Shown piece after piece: positions 36,696 through 47,534 of a DNA stretch of 64,000 nucleotides (within the stretch, counting starts at the first letter, position 1; the number at the start of each line of letters is the position of its first letter). The notes below the pieces were generated by a model. The model worked only from the letters and a program-made list of their open reading frames with translations, was not told the origin of the DNA and searched no databases. The DNA is taken from positions 1,178,001-1,242,000 of the forward strand of contig NZ_CP150634.1 in NCBI RefSeq assembly GCF_038051925.1, given 5' to 3'. Both the position numbers and the translations under genes were made by a program. Origin of the DNA: Methylotuvimicrobium sp. KM2. GTDB lineage: Bacteria; Pseudomonadota; Gammaproteobacteria; Methylococcales; Methylomonadaceae.

Positions 36696-37478
36696 ATGGG
36701 CGACATTCAGTTACATTATGAAACCTTCGGCGAAGAGCGCGCGCCGCCAATGGTTATCTTGCACGGCTTCTTAGCTTCGTCTCGCAACTGGAGGCAAATT
36801 GCCAAGCGTTTGTCCGAGCGTTTCCGTGTTTATGTGCCGGATCAGCGCAATCATGGCGCATCGCCCCATGCCGAGAGCATGGACTATCCGCTGATGGCAT
36901 CCGATCTGGCGACATTCATGGATCGTCTGAATTTAGAATCGGCTACCTTGCTTGGACATAGCATGGGCGGCAAGACCGCGATGTGGTTCGCGCTCAATTA
37001 TCCCGAGCGGGTGTCGCGTTTGTTAGTCGCGGATATTGCGCCGGTCGCTTATCAACACAATTTCGATCGTATTATCGAGGCGCTTGACCGCTTGCCTTTA
37101 GCATCGCTTTCGAATCGTAAACAGGCTGATGATTTTTTGTCTGAGGCGATTCCCGATATTGGCTTCAGGCAATTTTTATTGCAAAACTTGATATTGCGGG
37201 ATGGACAGTATGCTTGGCGCATCAATCTGGATTATTGCCAACAGTCGGCCGATTATATCGTCGGTTTTCCTTCCGTCGAGGGAGTGGCGGGTTTTGTCGG
37301 AGAGGTATTGTTCATAACCGGAGAAAATTCCACTTATTTTCGGCCCGAAGCCGTTCCGGCGTTGTTTCCTAACGCGGCTGTCGCAACAATTGCGAATGCC
37401 GGGCATTGGTTGCATGCCGAACAGCCTGAGCACTTCGTCAAGGTAGTCGAGGATTTTGTCATGGATCAGTTTAAATAA
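36696..37478 (+). CDS. Alpha/beta-fold hydrolase (YbfF-like esterase)
   Basis: A 260-residue soluble hydrolase. Oxyanion-hole region VILHGFLASSRNWRQ near 20, nucleophile elbow GHSMGGKT (Ser near 90) and catalytic His in NAGHWLHAEQPEHF near 235 are in the expected order; the third catalytic acid is probably the Asp near 114 or Glu near 206. YbfF-type esterases act on short acyl esters; the substrate here is unknown. Start at ATG 36696, directly after the DUF445 gene. Confidence 0.9.
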   Translation: MGDIQLHYETFGEERAPPMVILHGFLASSRNWRQIAKRLSERFRVYVPDQRNHGASPHAESMDYPLMASDLATFMDRLNLESATLLGHSMGGKTAMWFALNYPERVSRLLVADIAPVAYQHNFDRIIEALDRLPLASLSNRKQADDFLSEAIPDIGFRQFLLQNLILRDGQYAWRINLDYCQQSADYIVGFPSVEGVAGFVGEVLFITGENSTYFRPEAVPALFPNAAVATIANAGHWLHAEQPEHFVKVVEDFVMDQFK

Positions 37479-37528
37479 TCCGCCTAGTTTGCCGATACTA
37501 TCTGTATATGGATAAAAACGACCGGGTT

Positions 37529-38086
37529 ATGAATATGAAACTTTTTAGTGGGTTGATTGTATTATTATTAATTGTTTCGACTGCAAAGGCTTATGCAGAG
37601 TTTTACGAAGTGCCGATGATGGATGCAAAATGGGACGTTGAAAGCGGTCAATCGGAGTGCCTTCTTAAACAAACCGTCCCCAATTATGGCGTAGCGGTGT
37701 TCAGTCATCGTTCCGGGGCTGCGTTAAAATTCTCATTGCAGGAAAGACGAGTTAAGGCCGATATCATTAAGGCGAATGTCATCGAAGCAACAGCACCTTG
37801 GATACATAACGAGTTAGCGTCACCTAATCATGCGGTATATTTGGACGGTGCTGCGCATGGCCGAGATTTTGATCGGCTCAGTGTGTATGGCGATGCAGCG
37901 GAAGATATGCTCGATGCATTATTGCGAGGTAACGCGCCGACCTTTGTCTACGTGCGGGCATCGACGGTCTTAGATATGCGCGAAATTAGGGTATCGGTAT
38001 CGCCGATTAAGTTTTTGGAAAGCTATGATGATTTTGTTCAGTGCCGGGAAAAGTTGTTACATAGTCGTTCAAGAGTCGTTTATTGA
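37529..38086 (+). CDS. Exported MotY N-terminal-domain-like protein
   Basis: A 185-residue protein with a signal peptide (MKLFSGLIVLLLIVSTAKAYA, cut probably after AYA). The mature part resembles the N-terminal domain of the sodium-type flagellar stator protein MotY (WDVESGQSECLLKQTVPNYG, FSHRSGAALKFSL), but the OmpA-like peptidoglycan-binding C-terminus of MotY is absent. Start is uncertain between ATGs at 37508, 37529 and 37535. A role with MotY-type partners elsewhere is possible; no flagellar genes are nearby. Confidence 0.65.
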   Translation: MNMKLFSGLIVLLLIVSTAKAYAEFYEVPMMDAKWDVESGQSECLLKQTVPNYGVAVFSHRSGAALKFSLQERRVKADIIKANVIEATAPWIHNELASPNHAVYLDGAAHGRDFDRLSVYGDAAEDMLDALLRGNAPTFVYVRASTVLDMREIRVSVSPIKFLESYDDFVQCREKLLHSRSRVVY

Positions 38087-38289
38087 AAATTTTCCCTAGG
38101 ATTTGGTTGCTTGGATTCCAGTTATGCTTGATTGCCGAGGGCGATCAGTGTGCTATTGTTTAATAATTGTCCAAGAGTATTAAAAACGGGTTAAAATGCT
38201 CTGCGAATTAAGTTAGACTTACTGAAAAGTATTGGTATAGTGTATTCATAGTTTATTTAGGCTAGCTAAAAATAATAAGGAGAAAGCGG

Positions 38290-38529
38290 ATGTCGAAAGG
38301 GCAAAATTTGCAGGATAATTTTTTAAATACACTCAGAAAAGAGCATACCCCTGTATCGATTTTTTTAGTGAACGGAATCAAGCTGCAAGGTCGTGTCGAT
38401 TCGTTCGATCAATATGTCATTATGCTAAAGAACACGGTCAGCCAAATGGTTTATAAACATGCCATTTCAACGATCGTTCCAGGAAAACCCGTAAAAATCA
38501 CCCGTGATAACGAACTCATTGAAGATTAA
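38290..38529 (+). CDS. hfq: RNA chaperone Hfq
   Basis: Sm-fold RNA chaperone that pairs small RNAs with mRNAs. The 79-residue form is near the minimal length; E. coli Hfq is 102, the extra being a disordered tail. Sm1 ([20 protein letters not shown], then [18 protein letters not shown]) and Sm2 ([11 protein letters not shown]) are complete. AAGGAG precedes the ATG. It heads the conserved hfq-hflX-hflKC series. Distal-face and rim residues appear normal. Confidence 0.97.
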   Translation: MSKGQNLQDNFLNTLRKEHTPVSIFLVNGIKLQGRVDSFDQYVIMLKNTVSQMVYKHAISTIVPGKPVKITRDNELIED

Positions 38530-38548
38530 CGATACAAGGAGCGCTTGA

Positions 38549-39811
38549 TTGTTTGAGCGTCCAAATGCCGGTGAACGGGCCGTGCTCGTTCACCTCACCT
38601 TACATACTTCACCCGAAGACCTTTCGGAATTGAAAGAATTGGCTAAGTCGGCGGGTGCCGATCCGGTTTATGTGTTGACCGGCAGCCGGCAAAGCCCCGA
38701 TTCGAAATATTTTATCGGTACCGGCAAGCTTGAGGAGCTCAAGCAGGCTATTAGCGATTATTCGGCCGATATCGTCTTATTTAATCATCCTTTATCACCA
38801 AGCCAAGAGCGCAACCTCGAAAAAGCGTTGGAAGTTCGTGTGGTCGATCGCAATGGTTTGATCTTGGATATTTTTGCACAGCGGGCGCAGACTTTCGAGG
38901 GTAAGCTTCAAGTCGAATTGGCTCAATTGCGGCATTTATCCACTCGCCTAATTCGCGGCTGGACGCATTTGGAGCGGCAAAAAGGCGGGATCGGCTTAAG
39001 GGGACCCGGTGAAACACAGCTTGAGACCGACCGCAGGCTTTTGGGGGTTCGGATCAAACAAATTCAACGCCGCTTGAATAAAGTTGCCAAACAGCGACAT
39101 CAAGGGCGAAGTAAACGTAAAAAAGCTGAAGTTCCATCGGTTTCGTTGGTCGGTTATACCAATGCGGGGAAGTCGACGCTATTCAATACGATGACCGGCG
39201 CGGAAATTTATGCGGCCGACCAGTTATTTGCGACGCTCGATCCAACTTTGCGCCAATGCGTATTGCCCAATAATGCCGAAATTGTCTTGGCCGATACCGT
39301 TGGATTCATTCGGCATTTACCTCATGAGTTGGTTGCTGCTTTCAGATCGACACTACAAGAAGCTAGCGAGGCAAATCTACTTCTGCATGTGATCGATGCT
39401 AATGCCGAAGACCGCGATGAAACTATAGCCCAGGTTAATCAGGTTTTAGAGGATATCGAAGCGAATGAAATCAGACAGCTGCAAGTGTTTAATAAAATTG
39501 ACCTCTTGCCGGATATTGAGCCGCATATCGATAGGGATGATGAAGGTAATGCTCTGAGAGTCTGGTTGTCGGCCGAAACCGGTGCAGGCATTGATTTGCT
39601 GTATCAGGTGTTGGCCGAAATTTTTGCTTCCAGCAAAGTGCGACGACAGATTAATCTTTTGCCAACTCAAGGCGACGTTCGAGCGAAGCTTTTCCGTCTG
39701 GGAACGGTCCTCGAGGAAGAAGTGAGCGATACGGGAGGATGGGATTTACTAGTCGAAATCGATAAAAAGCATTTGGGTGTTTTGAAATCGCTTGATAAGT
39801 TGGAGGCGTAG
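38549..39811 (+). CDS. hflX: Ribosome-associated GTPase HflX
   Basis: GTPase that splits stalled or hibernating ribosomes. The 420-residue protein has the N-terminal HflX domain (ITGSR-type ligand loop, KYFIGTGK), a coiled coil with the family signature GGIGLRGPGETQLETDRR near 147, and a G domain with GYTNAGKS near 206 (P-loop), DTVGFIRHLP near 249 and NKID near 315. The start is a TTG at 38549; MFERPNAGERAVLVHL matches the E. coli start MFDRYDAGEQAVLVHI, and AAGGAGCGC lies upstream. No in-frame ATG precedes it. Confidence 0.96.
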   Translation: MFERPNAGERAVLVHLTLHTSPEDLSELKELAKSAGADPVYVLTGSRQSPDSKYFIGTGKLEELKQAISDYSADIVLFNHPLSPSQERNLEKALEVRVVDRNGLILDIFAQRAQTFEGKLQVELAQLRHLSTRLIRGWTHLERQKGGIGLRGPGETQLETDRRLLGVRIKQIQRRLNKVAKQRHQGRSKRKKAEVPSVSLVGYTNAGKSTLFNTMTGAEIYAADQLFATLDPTLRQCVLPNNAEIVLADTVGFIRHLPHELVAAFRSTLQEASEANLLLHVIDANAEDRDETIAQVNQVLEDIEANEIRQLQVFNKIDLLPDIEPHIDRDDEGNALRVWLSAETGAGIDLLYQVLAEIFASSKVRRQINLLPTQGDVRAKLFRLGTVLEEEVSDTGGWDLLVEIDKKHLGVLKSLDKLEA

Positions 39812-40118
39812 TATGAATATTCTTATCTCGATAGGTGGGTTTGTATAAAGGTGGTTTTTTTAGGATAATCCCCGACTTGATGATTATCAATAATACAAAT
39901 GCTTGTTGCTCTCTTCGTGTTTGCGGTCTTTATCGGAAGCAGTCAATAAAATAAGGGTAAAACGTGAGAGACAAAAATAATTTTTGTTTAAATTTATAGG
40001 TTTATTAAGTGATTGAAGCGGTTGCGAATGTTGATTTTTCATATTACCGATTTTTTATTTTACTGTAATAGACGTCTTTTTAATGTTTAATTTAAGAAAA
40101 TCCAAATGGAGCATAGCT
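39812..40118. other. AT-rich intergenic region before hflK
   Basis: About 307 bp, AT-rich, between hflX and hflK. No ORF, repeat family or terminator hairpin was recognised. It may hold an hflK promoter, but no convincing -35/-10 pair stands out. Confidence 0.5.
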
Positions 40119-41303
40119 ATGTCCTGGAATGAGCCTGGCGGCGGTAAAAAAGATCCTTGGAGCGGTCGTGGAGGAGACGATAAAGGACCTCCGGATCTGG
40201 ATGAAGCGATCAGAGCGCTTCAGGAAAAGATAGGCGGAATTTTTGGCGGGGGCGGTGGAGGCGGTAGTTCGCCTGGCGGCTCGATGAAAGGCTTCGCGTT
40301 TCTTGTTGGAGGTGCCGTCGTATTGTGGGGCCTTAGTGGCTTTTACATCGTAGATGAAGGTAATCATGGTGTTGTGACACGTTTCGGTAAATACACCGAA
40401 ACGACCCAGGCCGGCTTGAATTGGCACATACCAGCCCCCATCGAAAGCGTCGAATTAGTTAATGTCAGACGACAACGCTTTATAGAAGTCGGGTATCGTA
40501 GCGGTGGATCTCAACAGACTTTGGGGTCGGTGCCGAAAGAAGCGTTGATGTTGACTAAAGACGAAAACATCGTCGATGTCCGTTTGGCTGTGCAATATCA
40601 AGTCAAGGATGCGAAGGATTTCCTGTTCAACATCGTTAGCCCTGAGATCACATTAAAACAGGTGACCGAAGCGGCTCAACGCGGTGTGGTCGGTTCGAGT
40701 AAAATGGACTTTGTCTTGACCGAAGGGCGTACTGAAATTGTAGCGCAAATCCGGGAGGAAATTCAGGAGGTCATGGATTCTTATGAATCGGGCGTCCAAA
40801 TTACCAGTGTCAACTTGCAGGATGCCCAGCCGCCTGAGCAAGTTCAGGGGGCGTTTGAAGATGCGATCAAGGCTCGAGAAGATCAGCAGCGTTTAATCAA
40901 TGAAGCGGAAGCTTATTCGAACGATGTCATCCCGAAAGCACGCGGCGCCGCGGCTAGGAAGATGCAGGAAGCCGAAGGTTATAAGCAGCAGGTGATAGCT
41001 CGTGCGGAAGGTGAAGCCAGTCGTTTCTTGGCTTTGCTCGGCGAGTATAAAAAGGCTCCCGAGGTGACGCGTAAGCGCTTGTATATCGAGTCTATGCAGA
41101 GCGTATTGACCCATTCCAATACCGTTTTCCTTGATGTTAAAGGCGGTAATAATTTGATGTATTTACCCTTGGATAAATTGATTAAACAATCTCCAACGGA
41201 AGAATCTGCGCCAAAGCCTCAAACCGGCAACGTGACGCAAACTAGGCCGATCGATCCGGTTTTTCGAACCACTACTCGCGGTCGTGAAGGAAGGGGACGC
41301 TAA
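40119..41303 (+). CDS. hflK: FtsH-associated membrane protein HflK
   Basis: A 394-residue SPFH/band-7 protein that with HflC encloses the FtsH protease. The N-terminus is a Gly/Pro-rich cytoplasmic tail (GGGGGGGSSPGGS near 45) followed by one transmembrane helix (about 63-82) and the SPFH domain (GNHGVVTRFGKY near 90). The start is the ATG at 40119 (MSWNEPGGGKKDPW), with GGAG eight bases upstream; a longer frame from 40083 adds 12 atypical residues. The stop overlaps the hflC start (TAATG). Confidence 0.96.
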   Translation: MSWNEPGGGKKDPWSGRGGDDKGPPDLDEAIRALQEKIGGIFGGGGGGGSSPGGSMKGFAFLVGGAVVLWGLSGFYIVDEGNHGVVTRFGKYTETTQAGLNWHIPAPIESVELVNVRRQRFIEVGYRSGGSQQTLGSVPKEALMLTKDENIVDVRLAVQYQVKDAKDFLFNIVSPEITLKQVTEAAQRGVVGSSKMDFVLTEGRTEIVAQIREEIQEVMDSYESGVQITSVNLQDAQPPEQVQGAFEDAIKAREDQQRLINEAEAYSNDVIPKARGAAARKMQEAEGYKQQVIARAEGEASRFLALLGEYKKAPEVTRKRLYIESMQSVLTHSNTVFLDVKGGNNLMYLPLDKLIKQSPTEESAPKPQTGNVTQTRPIDPVFRTTTRGREGRGR

Positions 41304-42160
41304 TGACTTTGAATAAAATTTTAATCGGTGTAGCCGCAATCCTATTCGTTGGGTTGATGTGCGTTTTTACCGTATCGGAAACTGAAAAAGCTATTAAATT
41401 CAAGTTGGGTGAAATCGTCAAAGACGACTATGAGTCCGGTATCCATTTCAAATGGCCAATCGTCAATAATGTCAAAAAATTCGATAGCCGTATTCAAACA
41501 ATGGATACTACGCCGGAGCGTTTTTTGACCGCAGAGAAGAAAAACGTAATCGTCGACTCTTTCGTCAAATGGCGAATCGGCGATGTCAAGGCGTTTTATA
41601 CGGTAGTTGGCGGTGATATTAATCAGGCCAATTTAAGACTGGATCAAATCATTAAGGATGCCTTTCGTAGCGAATTCGGTAAACGCGATATCACGCAGTT
41701 GGTCGCGACCGACCGAAAAATCATTCGGGAAATCTTGATTGATAAAACTAGAGAGATCGCGGCTGATTTAGGTCTCGATATTATCGACGTTCAAGTCAAG
41801 CGTATCGATTTACCGTCTGATGTCAGTAACTCGGTGTTTAGAAGGATGGAAGCCGAACGTGAGCGGGTAGCCAGGGAGTTTCGCTCTCAAGGTTCCGAGG
41901 CCGCTGAACGTATTCGGTCCGATGCCGATAGACAACGTGTCGTAATTCTTGCCGAAGCCTTTAGAGAAGCCGAGAAGCTGCGAGGCGAAGGCGATGCGAT
42001 TTCGGCCGATACCTATGCTAAAGCGTTTACAAAAGATTCTGAATTTTACAGCTTTTATCGTAGTATCAATGCATATAAAGATACATTTAACGATCCTGAG
42101 CGCATGATGGTCATCGATCCGGAATCGGAGTTCTTTAAATACTTCAAGTCTCAGAAATAA
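41303..42160 (+). CDS. hflC: FtsH-associated membrane protein HflC
   Basis: Partner of HflK; 285 residues, one N-terminal transmembrane helix (about 5-24) and an SPFH domain (SETEKAIKFKLGE near 28, VVDSFVKWRI-type strand near 90, RMEAERERVAREFRSQGSEA near 190). Its start overlaps the hflK stop by one base, showing translational coupling. Confidence 0.96.
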   Translation: MTLNKILIGVAAILFVGLMCVFTVSETEKAIKFKLGEIVKDDYESGIHFKWPIVNNVKKFDSRIQTMDTTPERFLTAEKKNVIVDSFVKWRIGDVKAFYTVVGGDINQANLRLDQIIKDAFRSEFGKRDITQLVATDRKIIREILIDKTREIAADLGLDIIDVQVKRIDLPSDVSNSVFRRMEAERERVAREFRSQGSEAAERIRSDADRQRVVILAEAFREAEKLRGEGDAISADTYAKAFTKDSEFYSFYRSINAYKDTFNDPERMMVIDPESEFFKYFKSQK

Positions 42161-42212
42161 AGACTGGTAAAATTTATTGTTCAATTAAGTCGATTGGACA
42201 TTTGACAAAACT

Positions 42213-42241
42213 AACGCTCCGTCTTTACGGGGCGTTTTGTT
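42213..42241 (+). terminator. Candidate terminator after hflC
   Basis: AACGCTCCGTCTTTACGGGGCGTT followed by TTGTTTG: an 8-bp stem with one G-T type imperfection and a short T-rich tail, 53 bases after hflC and 19 before hisZ. It would separate hflKC from hisZ-purA, or act as a partial attenuator. Confidence 0.65.
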
Positions 42242-42259
42242 TGAGTGGGTACGTAAAAA

Positions 42260-44762
<2,503 letters not shown>

Positions 44763-44778
44763 CACAAAGCTCTACACA

Positions 44779-44808
44779 GAAACGTCCGGTTTATGTCGGG
44801 CGTTTCCG
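44779..44808 (+). terminator. Candidate terminator after purA
   Basis: GAAACGTCCGG-TTTATG-TCGGGCGTTTC, an 11-bp stem (one G-T pair or mismatch) beginning about 17 bases after the purA stop. The following sequence has only weak T-richness, so termination strength is uncertain. Confidence 0.55.
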
Positions 44809-44853
44809 ATGATTCCATCGGCAAGACTGAGCGTCCCCTGCTCATTTACTCCC

Positions 44854-45340
44854 TATATAGCCGTAGATCAAATTTCGGCAGTGCCGGAGGAGGCCTCGGG
44901 GTGCTCGGTAAAGGCTTTGCCAGCATGGAGCTGGCATAGAGCCTACATGAACGTATTTACCCAGCACCTAAATTCCATAGCCATTAGCTATGTTTAATAT
45001 TATGGCTACTCCCTTTTGACCGAAAAAGCGTATAAGAACGAGAAGGTGTGGGGTATGCCTAGCGAGGATGTCGGCGGCAGGGAGCCGCCGTCAAGCCCCC
45101 ATGGATGGGTTCACGGCGCTCCTCGATAGGCATACCCCATACCCAACAAAGTTGAACGATTCTTCAGTAAGAAGGGAGTAATTTAGGTGCTGGATGAATT
45201 CCATACCCCATTGGCTATGGTTAACTATCTTGGATAATTTAGGCGCTGGGTTCACGGCGTCCTGCCAGGCGAGTTACCGAACCCTCGACAAAGCTCATAA
45301 CTTTAGGAAGTTATTTTTCAGGAAATCCTTAGCTAATTTT
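44854..45340. repeat. Composite of elements A, D, B and E
   Basis: An A left arm (TATATAGCCGTAGATCAAAT) and hairpin lead to TTTA (44956-44959), element D from 44960, element B inserted into D (45009-45178, TA on both sides), the rest of D, a second partial D (to GGCGCTGGG near 45249), and finally an E-type right arm (GTTACCGAACCCTCGACAAA...AGGAAGTTATTT). The ends therefore belong to different element types, implying recombination through the shared core. It fills the 582-bp gap between purA and the PEBP gene. Confidence 0.75.
45009..45178. mobile_element. MITE-like element B, copy 3, inserted in element D
   Basis: A 170-bp copy with ends CTCCCTTTTGACCGAAAAAG and TTCAGTAAGAAGGGAG flanked by TA (45007-45008, 45179-45180). 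The uninterrupted target ATTATGGCTAATTTAGG exists at 22.26 kb, so a TA duplication is directly visible. The core hairpin is GGCGGCAGGGAGCCGCC. Confidence 0.9.
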
Positions 45341-45344
45341 ATAA

Positions 45345-45914
45345 CTAACGTTCGTAAGTTCCCACCCATTCGGCCTTGTCGAGAATATGTCCTTGCATCG
45401 CCTGTTCAAGTTCTGCTTTGGTTGGCTCATTGAGGTCAGGTAGCTCGATATCTAAGGCATAGAGTTTATGAAAATAACGATGCTTGCCGGTCGGCGGGCA
45501 CGGTCCTCGATATCCGATTTTCTTCCAATCGTTCTTGCCTTGGAGTGTACCCGGCGGCAATTCTTCGTCGCTAACGGCTTTCGCCAGTCCGGGGGCCGAT
45601 GCCGGTATGTTGTAGAGCACCCAATGCACCCAAGTCATTTTCGGCGCCTTCGGATCCGGTGCGTCGGGGTCGTCGATGATCAACACAAGTGTTTTGGTGT
45701 TTGACGGTATTCCGGACCAAGTCAATGCTGGAGAAATATCGTCTCCGTCGCAGGTAAAAGTTTTGGCAATCGGGCCGTTTTCGTTGAAATCTGGGGATTG
45801 AAGTTTAAGGCTCATGGTTTGGGATCCTTCGGCGGCGAGACCGGAAATACTAGCGGCAAGTAAGCTCGATAGAAAAAGCAAGCGTAATGATGCGGGAATA
45901 TATTGTTTATGCAT
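45345..45914 (-). CDS. Exported YbhB/YbcL-family (PEBP-like) protein
   Basis: A 189-residue protein with an N-terminal signal peptide (LRLLFLSSLLAASISGLAA) and the phosphatidylethanolamine-binding fold: DGDDISPALTWSGIP near 58, DDPDAPDPKAPKMTWVHWVLYNIP near 83, GYRGPCPPTGKHRYFHKLYALD near 132. E. coli YbhB is cytoplasmic and YbcL periplasmic; this one is predicted periplasmic. Ligand and role are unknown. A GGAG site precedes the start. Confidence 0.92.
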   Translation of the reverse strand: MHKQYIPASLRLLFLSSLLAASISGLAAEGSQTMSLKLQSPDFNENGPIAKTFTCDGDDISPALTWSGIPSNTKTLVLIIDDPDAPDPKAPKMTWVHWVLYNIPASAPGLAKAVSDEELPPGTLQGKNDWKKIGYRGPCPPTGKHRYFHKLYALDIELPDLNEPTKAELEQAMQGHILDKAEWVGTYER

Positions 45915-46343
45915 CGCGAATCTCCTCTTTATGTGGAATTCTTAACGCCCAACATAAACCGCCGGGCCCGTGGCCGGCAAGTTTTTTGTTAATCCCGATC
46001 ATACCAAGGTTTCTTGATTGTAAAAATAATCAAAAAATGACTTGACCGTTACCGGCTTATGCACACCGAGTGCATTAAGCGTTTTCCGAACCTAAAATCA
46101 TAAATCAAGGACTTAGAGAAACCGGTATTGCTTCATAAGTTGTTGATTTAATAAAAATATGAGGGCTGTATAAAAATTGAACAATTTAACAAAACCGTAA
46201 TAATTACGCGGCATCGAAGCTTTCATCATCAAGATATGCACAGAGTTATCCACAGGTTTTGTGGGTAACTGGAATTAACTAATCAACAGTGAGATTTAGC
46301 CGGTTTTCGTGAAATGATTTTAAGAATCACGCGTAATTCGTCA
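45915..46343. other. Intergenic region with a DnaA-box-like palindrome
   Basis: About 429 bp, AT-rich, between the PEBP gene and the efflux operon end. GTTATCCACAGGTTTTGTGGGTAAC (two parts, 46246-46270) is an inverted repeat in which one arm contains the exact DnaA box TTATCCACA and the other TTACCCACA. No gene was seen. Confidence 0.6.
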
Positions 46344-47534
46344 TTACTCTTTTAAGCGATAGTTGGCAGGTTGGTTTTTAAAAATGATTTCGTGGATTAA
46401 TCGTTCGGCTTCTTCCAATTCGTTGTCGAAGATAGTAGTACGGTAAAACTCGGTACGGGTGCCGGCGTTCGAGGTCAAGAGCGGCTCTCCTGTTTCGCTA
46501 ATGTTGATCCGGGTTAGTGTCGATAGTCCCGGCTGTAGCGGGTGTTCTTGTATTTCCTTCGGGTCGAGTCCAATGCGGACCGGCACGCGCTCGGCGATAT
46601 GAATGAAGTTGCCGGTGGCGTTGTTGGTCGGCAGTACCGCGAATACGCTGCCGGTTCCGGGGTTTAGGCCTTGCACGGTGCCATGGTATAGCCTTTCGCC
46701 GCCGTAAGCGTCGATCTTGATTTCCGCGGATTGGCCGGGGCGGATTGAAGCGATTTGGGTTTCGAGAAAATTGGCCTCTACCCAGACCTCGTCTAGCGGC
46801 ACAATGGCCATTAACGGCATGCCGGACTTGATATGATCTCCGACATGCGCGCGGCGATTGGCAACATAGCCCGATACCGGCGCGAAGATATTGCTTCGGC
46901 GATAATCCAAATAGGCTTTTTTGACGCGGCTCTTGGCTTTTTCGACGGATGGATGGTGGTCGATGTCGGATTCGAGTAATTGCGCTTGAATGCCCATTTT
47001 TTCCGCTTCGGCTTCGCCGATCGCCGCTTCCAATTCACGCAGTTGGTCGCGGGCGTTTTGCACTTGCTGTTCGGATACCGCGCCTTCGAAGAGGGCGCTT
47101 TCGTAGCGCTTGAGATCGTGGCGAACCGTTGCCAGCGAAGCTTGCCGGGCAATCACGCGATGATTGAGCGTTTCTATTCGGGTTTTCAGCGTGACGATGT
47201 TTCTGACCGTTTCGGCCAATTCGGCTTTCGCTTGTTGCAATGCGACCTCGGCATGGTTGCCGTCGAGGCGAATCAATAGGTCGCCGGCTTGCACGGACTG
47301 GGTGTCTTCGACCGCGACTTCGACGACGATACCTTCGGTCAACGCTTTGATTGTGATCAAATGTCCCGCGACGAAGGCGTCGTCGGTAGTGACCCAATCT
47401 CGATTCACATACCACCAATAAGCGAAATAGCTCAAGCCGGCCAGTAATATCGCCAGTGTTATCCCTTTCAATCGGCGGTTACGTTGGCGAAGGATTTCTT
47501 TCGGGCGAATTTTTTTGGGTACGGCTGTCGTCAT
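46344..47534 (-). CDS. HlyD/EmrA-type membrane-fusion (adaptor) protein
   Basis: A 396-residue periplasmic adaptor of a three-part drug efflux pump. It has one N-terminal membrane anchor (about 28-46), the DAFVAGHLITIKALTEGIV lipoyl-type start near 56, a coiled-coil hairpin (about 90-200) and the beta-barrel segment AHVGDHIKSGMPLMAIVPLDEVWVEANFLE near 230. Its start overlaps the stop of the outer-membrane gene (ATGA-type), placing it third in the efflux operon. Confidence 0.9.
   Translation of the reverse strand: MTTAVPKKIRPKEILRQRNRRLKGITLAILLAGLSYFAYWWYVNRDWVTTDDAFVAGHLITIKALTEGIVVEVAVEDTQSVQAGDLLIRLDGNHAEVALQQAKAELAETVRNIVTLKTRIETLNHRVIARQASLATVRHDLKRYESALFEGAVSEQQVQNARDQLRELEAAIGEAEAEKMGIQAQLLESDIDHHPSVEKAKSRVKKAYLDYRRSNIFAPVSGYVANRRAHVGDHIKSGMPLMAIVPLDEVWVEANFLETQIASIRPGQSAEIKIDAYGGERLYHGTVQGLNPGTGSVFAVLPTNNATGNFIHIAERVPVRIGLDPKEIQEHPLQPGLSTLTRINISETGEPLLTSNAGTRTEFYRTTIFDNELEEAERLIHEIIFKNQPANYRLKE

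Noticed and set aside
46246..46270. Chromosomal replication origin
   Set aside because: Only one DnaA-box pair, no AT-rich 13-mers cluster, and dnaA, dnaN and gidA are not nearby.
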